From Aquificaceae bacterium (GTDB lineage Bacteria; Aquificota; Aquificia; Aquificales; Aquificaceae): 12,920 nucleotides of DNA. Each line of letters starts with the position of its first letter. Positions within the stretch are counted from its first letter, which is position 1. The notes below the pieces were generated by a model. That model saw nothing but the letters and a program-made list of their open reading frames with translations. It was not told the origin of the DNA and searched no databases. The position numbers were made by a program, and so were the translations under genes. This document shows, one piece after another, positions 12,198 through 12,920 of this stretch. The stretch lies in the NCBI GenBank assembly GCA_015492115.1, contig WGFS01000011.1:1-12920 (forward strand), given 5' to 3'.

Positions 12198-12920
12198 GAC
12201 AGGCTGGGTTCTCTCTGGTAGAGTATCCTGAGGAGTTTATCAAGCTTATCGCCGAGCTTATCCCTCTCCGTTGACACCACGTTCACGTGACCCACCTTCC
12301 TCCTGGGTTTCCTCTCCTTACCGTACCAGTAAACCTTTGCTCCTTCCACCTGAAGGAGCTCCTCCATCGGGAGTTCCTCCCGCGATATGCCGAGGATGTT
12401 CACCATGCCCGTGGGAACCTTGAGGCGGGTTGAGCCGATAGGGAGACCCGTTATAGCCCTCAGAAGGTTCTCAAACTGAGAGGTGAATGTGCCGTCAAGG
12501 GTGTAGTGCCCCGTATTGTGAGGTCTCGGGGCGAACTCGTTTATCAAGACCTCTTCCTCTCCGGTTACGAAGAACTCCACAGCGAGGAGACCAACTATCC
12601 CCAGGTCTTCCATCAGCTGGGTAACTATGCCCACGACCTCCTTTTCGTAGGGTAGCCTGTCCACTGTCCGGTTGTATAGGAGTATTCCCTCCTCGTGAAC
12701 GTTCTCTGTAATGGGAAAGACCTTTACCCTTCCCTCCAAATCCCTGACTCCGACGGCGGATACTTCCCTCTGGAAGCTGACGAACTCCTCAACCACGAAG
12801 CTCTCCTCTGGAGAGTGGTTCTTTTCAACCTCTTTCAGGTCTTCCTTTCTGAATACCCTGTACTGACCCTTTCCGTCGTAGCCGAGCTTCTCACACTTGA
12901 CCACCGCCGGGTAGCCCACC
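12194..12920 (-). CDS. purK: N5-carboxyaminoimidazole ribonucleotide synthase PurK, N-terminus beyond window
   Basis: PurK uses ATP and bicarbonate to carboxylate aminoimidazole ribonucleotide, a step of de novo purine synthesis completed by the mutase PurE. About 241 C-terminal residues are visible. The reading frame continues open to the window edge, and the GTG at 12919 is an internal valine, not a start. The ATP-grasp core is clear: GYPAVVKCEKLGYDGKGQ, VVEEFVSFQREVSAVGVRD, LAVEFFVTGEEEVLINEFAPRPHNTGH and the C-terminal TSQFENLLRAITGLP and MVNILG motifs. NEFAPRPHNTGHYT is the PurK signature that separates it from PurT. Its stop overlaps the glycosylase start by four bases, forming a two-gene unit. 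Purine synthesis and oxidised-guanine repair have no established functional link, so the pairing may be incidental. Confidence 0.95.
   Translation of the reverse strand, partial: VGYPAVVKCEKLGYDGKGQYRVFRKEDLKEVEKNHSPEESFVVEEFVSFQREVSAVGVRDLEGRVKVFPITENVHEEGILLYNRTVDRLPYEKEVVGIVTQLMEDLGIVGLLAVEFFVTGEEEVLINEFAPRPHNTGHYTLDGTFTSQFENLLRAITGLPIGSTRLKVPTGMVNILGISREELPMEELLQVEGAKVYWYGKERKPRRKVGHVNVVSTERDKLGDKLDKLLRILYQREPSLS

Noticed and set aside
11688..12221. 177-codon plus-strand open frame
   Set aside because: It is antisense to the Ogg2 gene, with no ribosome site and no recognisable motif.
1..12920. CRISPR array, tRNA/rRNA genes, insertion sequences, prophage or defence island
   Set aside because: Reading both strands, I saw no regularly spaced repeats, cloverleaf-like genes, transposase or integrase motifs, or terminal inverted repeats. 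Nearly all the sequence is accounted for by intact housekeeping-type genes.

Overview
This is ordinary, densely packed chromosomal DNA from a hyperthermophilic bacterium of the Aquificaceae (Aquifex/Hydrogenobacter/Hydrogenivirga relatives). Three things point there. The 80-residue Hfq and the 110-residue thioredoxin-like [2Fe-2S] ferredoxin look very close to the Aquifex aeolicus proteins as I remember them, and the ferredoxin cysteines fall at 9, 22, 55 and 59. There is an RNase HIII and a futalosine-pathway menaquinone enzyme. Coding strands are purine-rich, with AGG/AGA arginine and ATA isoleucine codons, as in thermophiles. The genus is not determined. I see no rRNA, tRNA, CRISPR array, insertion sequence or prophage, and no gene-free stretch longer than about 120 bases.

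Layout. Bases 1-3760 (minus strand) hold four overlapping genes, read right to left: a secreted DUF3015 protein, a large envelope protein with an Lnb_N/DUF4105 domain and a probable C-terminal beta-barrel, a lipoprotein-type alpha/beta hydrolase, and RNase HIII (its last residues are cut off by the window edge). A 77-bp divergent promoter region separates these from mnmG (tRNA U34 modification) and a calcineurin-like phosphoesterase on the plus strand (3838-6254). These run tail-to-tail, with a 30-bp overlap, into a minus-strand pair: a short DEAD-box RNA helicase followed by a lipoate/octanoate transferase family protein (6225-7984).

A DUF996 membrane protein (8082-8630, plus) shares a 4-bp stop-codon overlap with mqnE (8627-9742, minus). 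From 9864 the plus strand carries an ADP-ribosylglycohydrolase family gene tightly coupled to hfq, preceded by a possible 12-codon leader ORF. A GC-rich hairpin ends this pair and lies between it and the convergent ferredoxin gene (11111-11443). The right end (minus) holds an archaeal-type Ogg2 8-oxoguanine glycosylase overlapped by purK, which is cut off at its 5' end.

Most of this is housekeeping. The parts best worth following up are the DUF3015-DUF4105-hydrolase envelope operon, the ADP-ribosylglycohydrolase/Hfq coupling with its upstream small ORF, and the lipoate-family protein whose active site does not fit one subfamily. I found no convincing evidence of a wholly new system.
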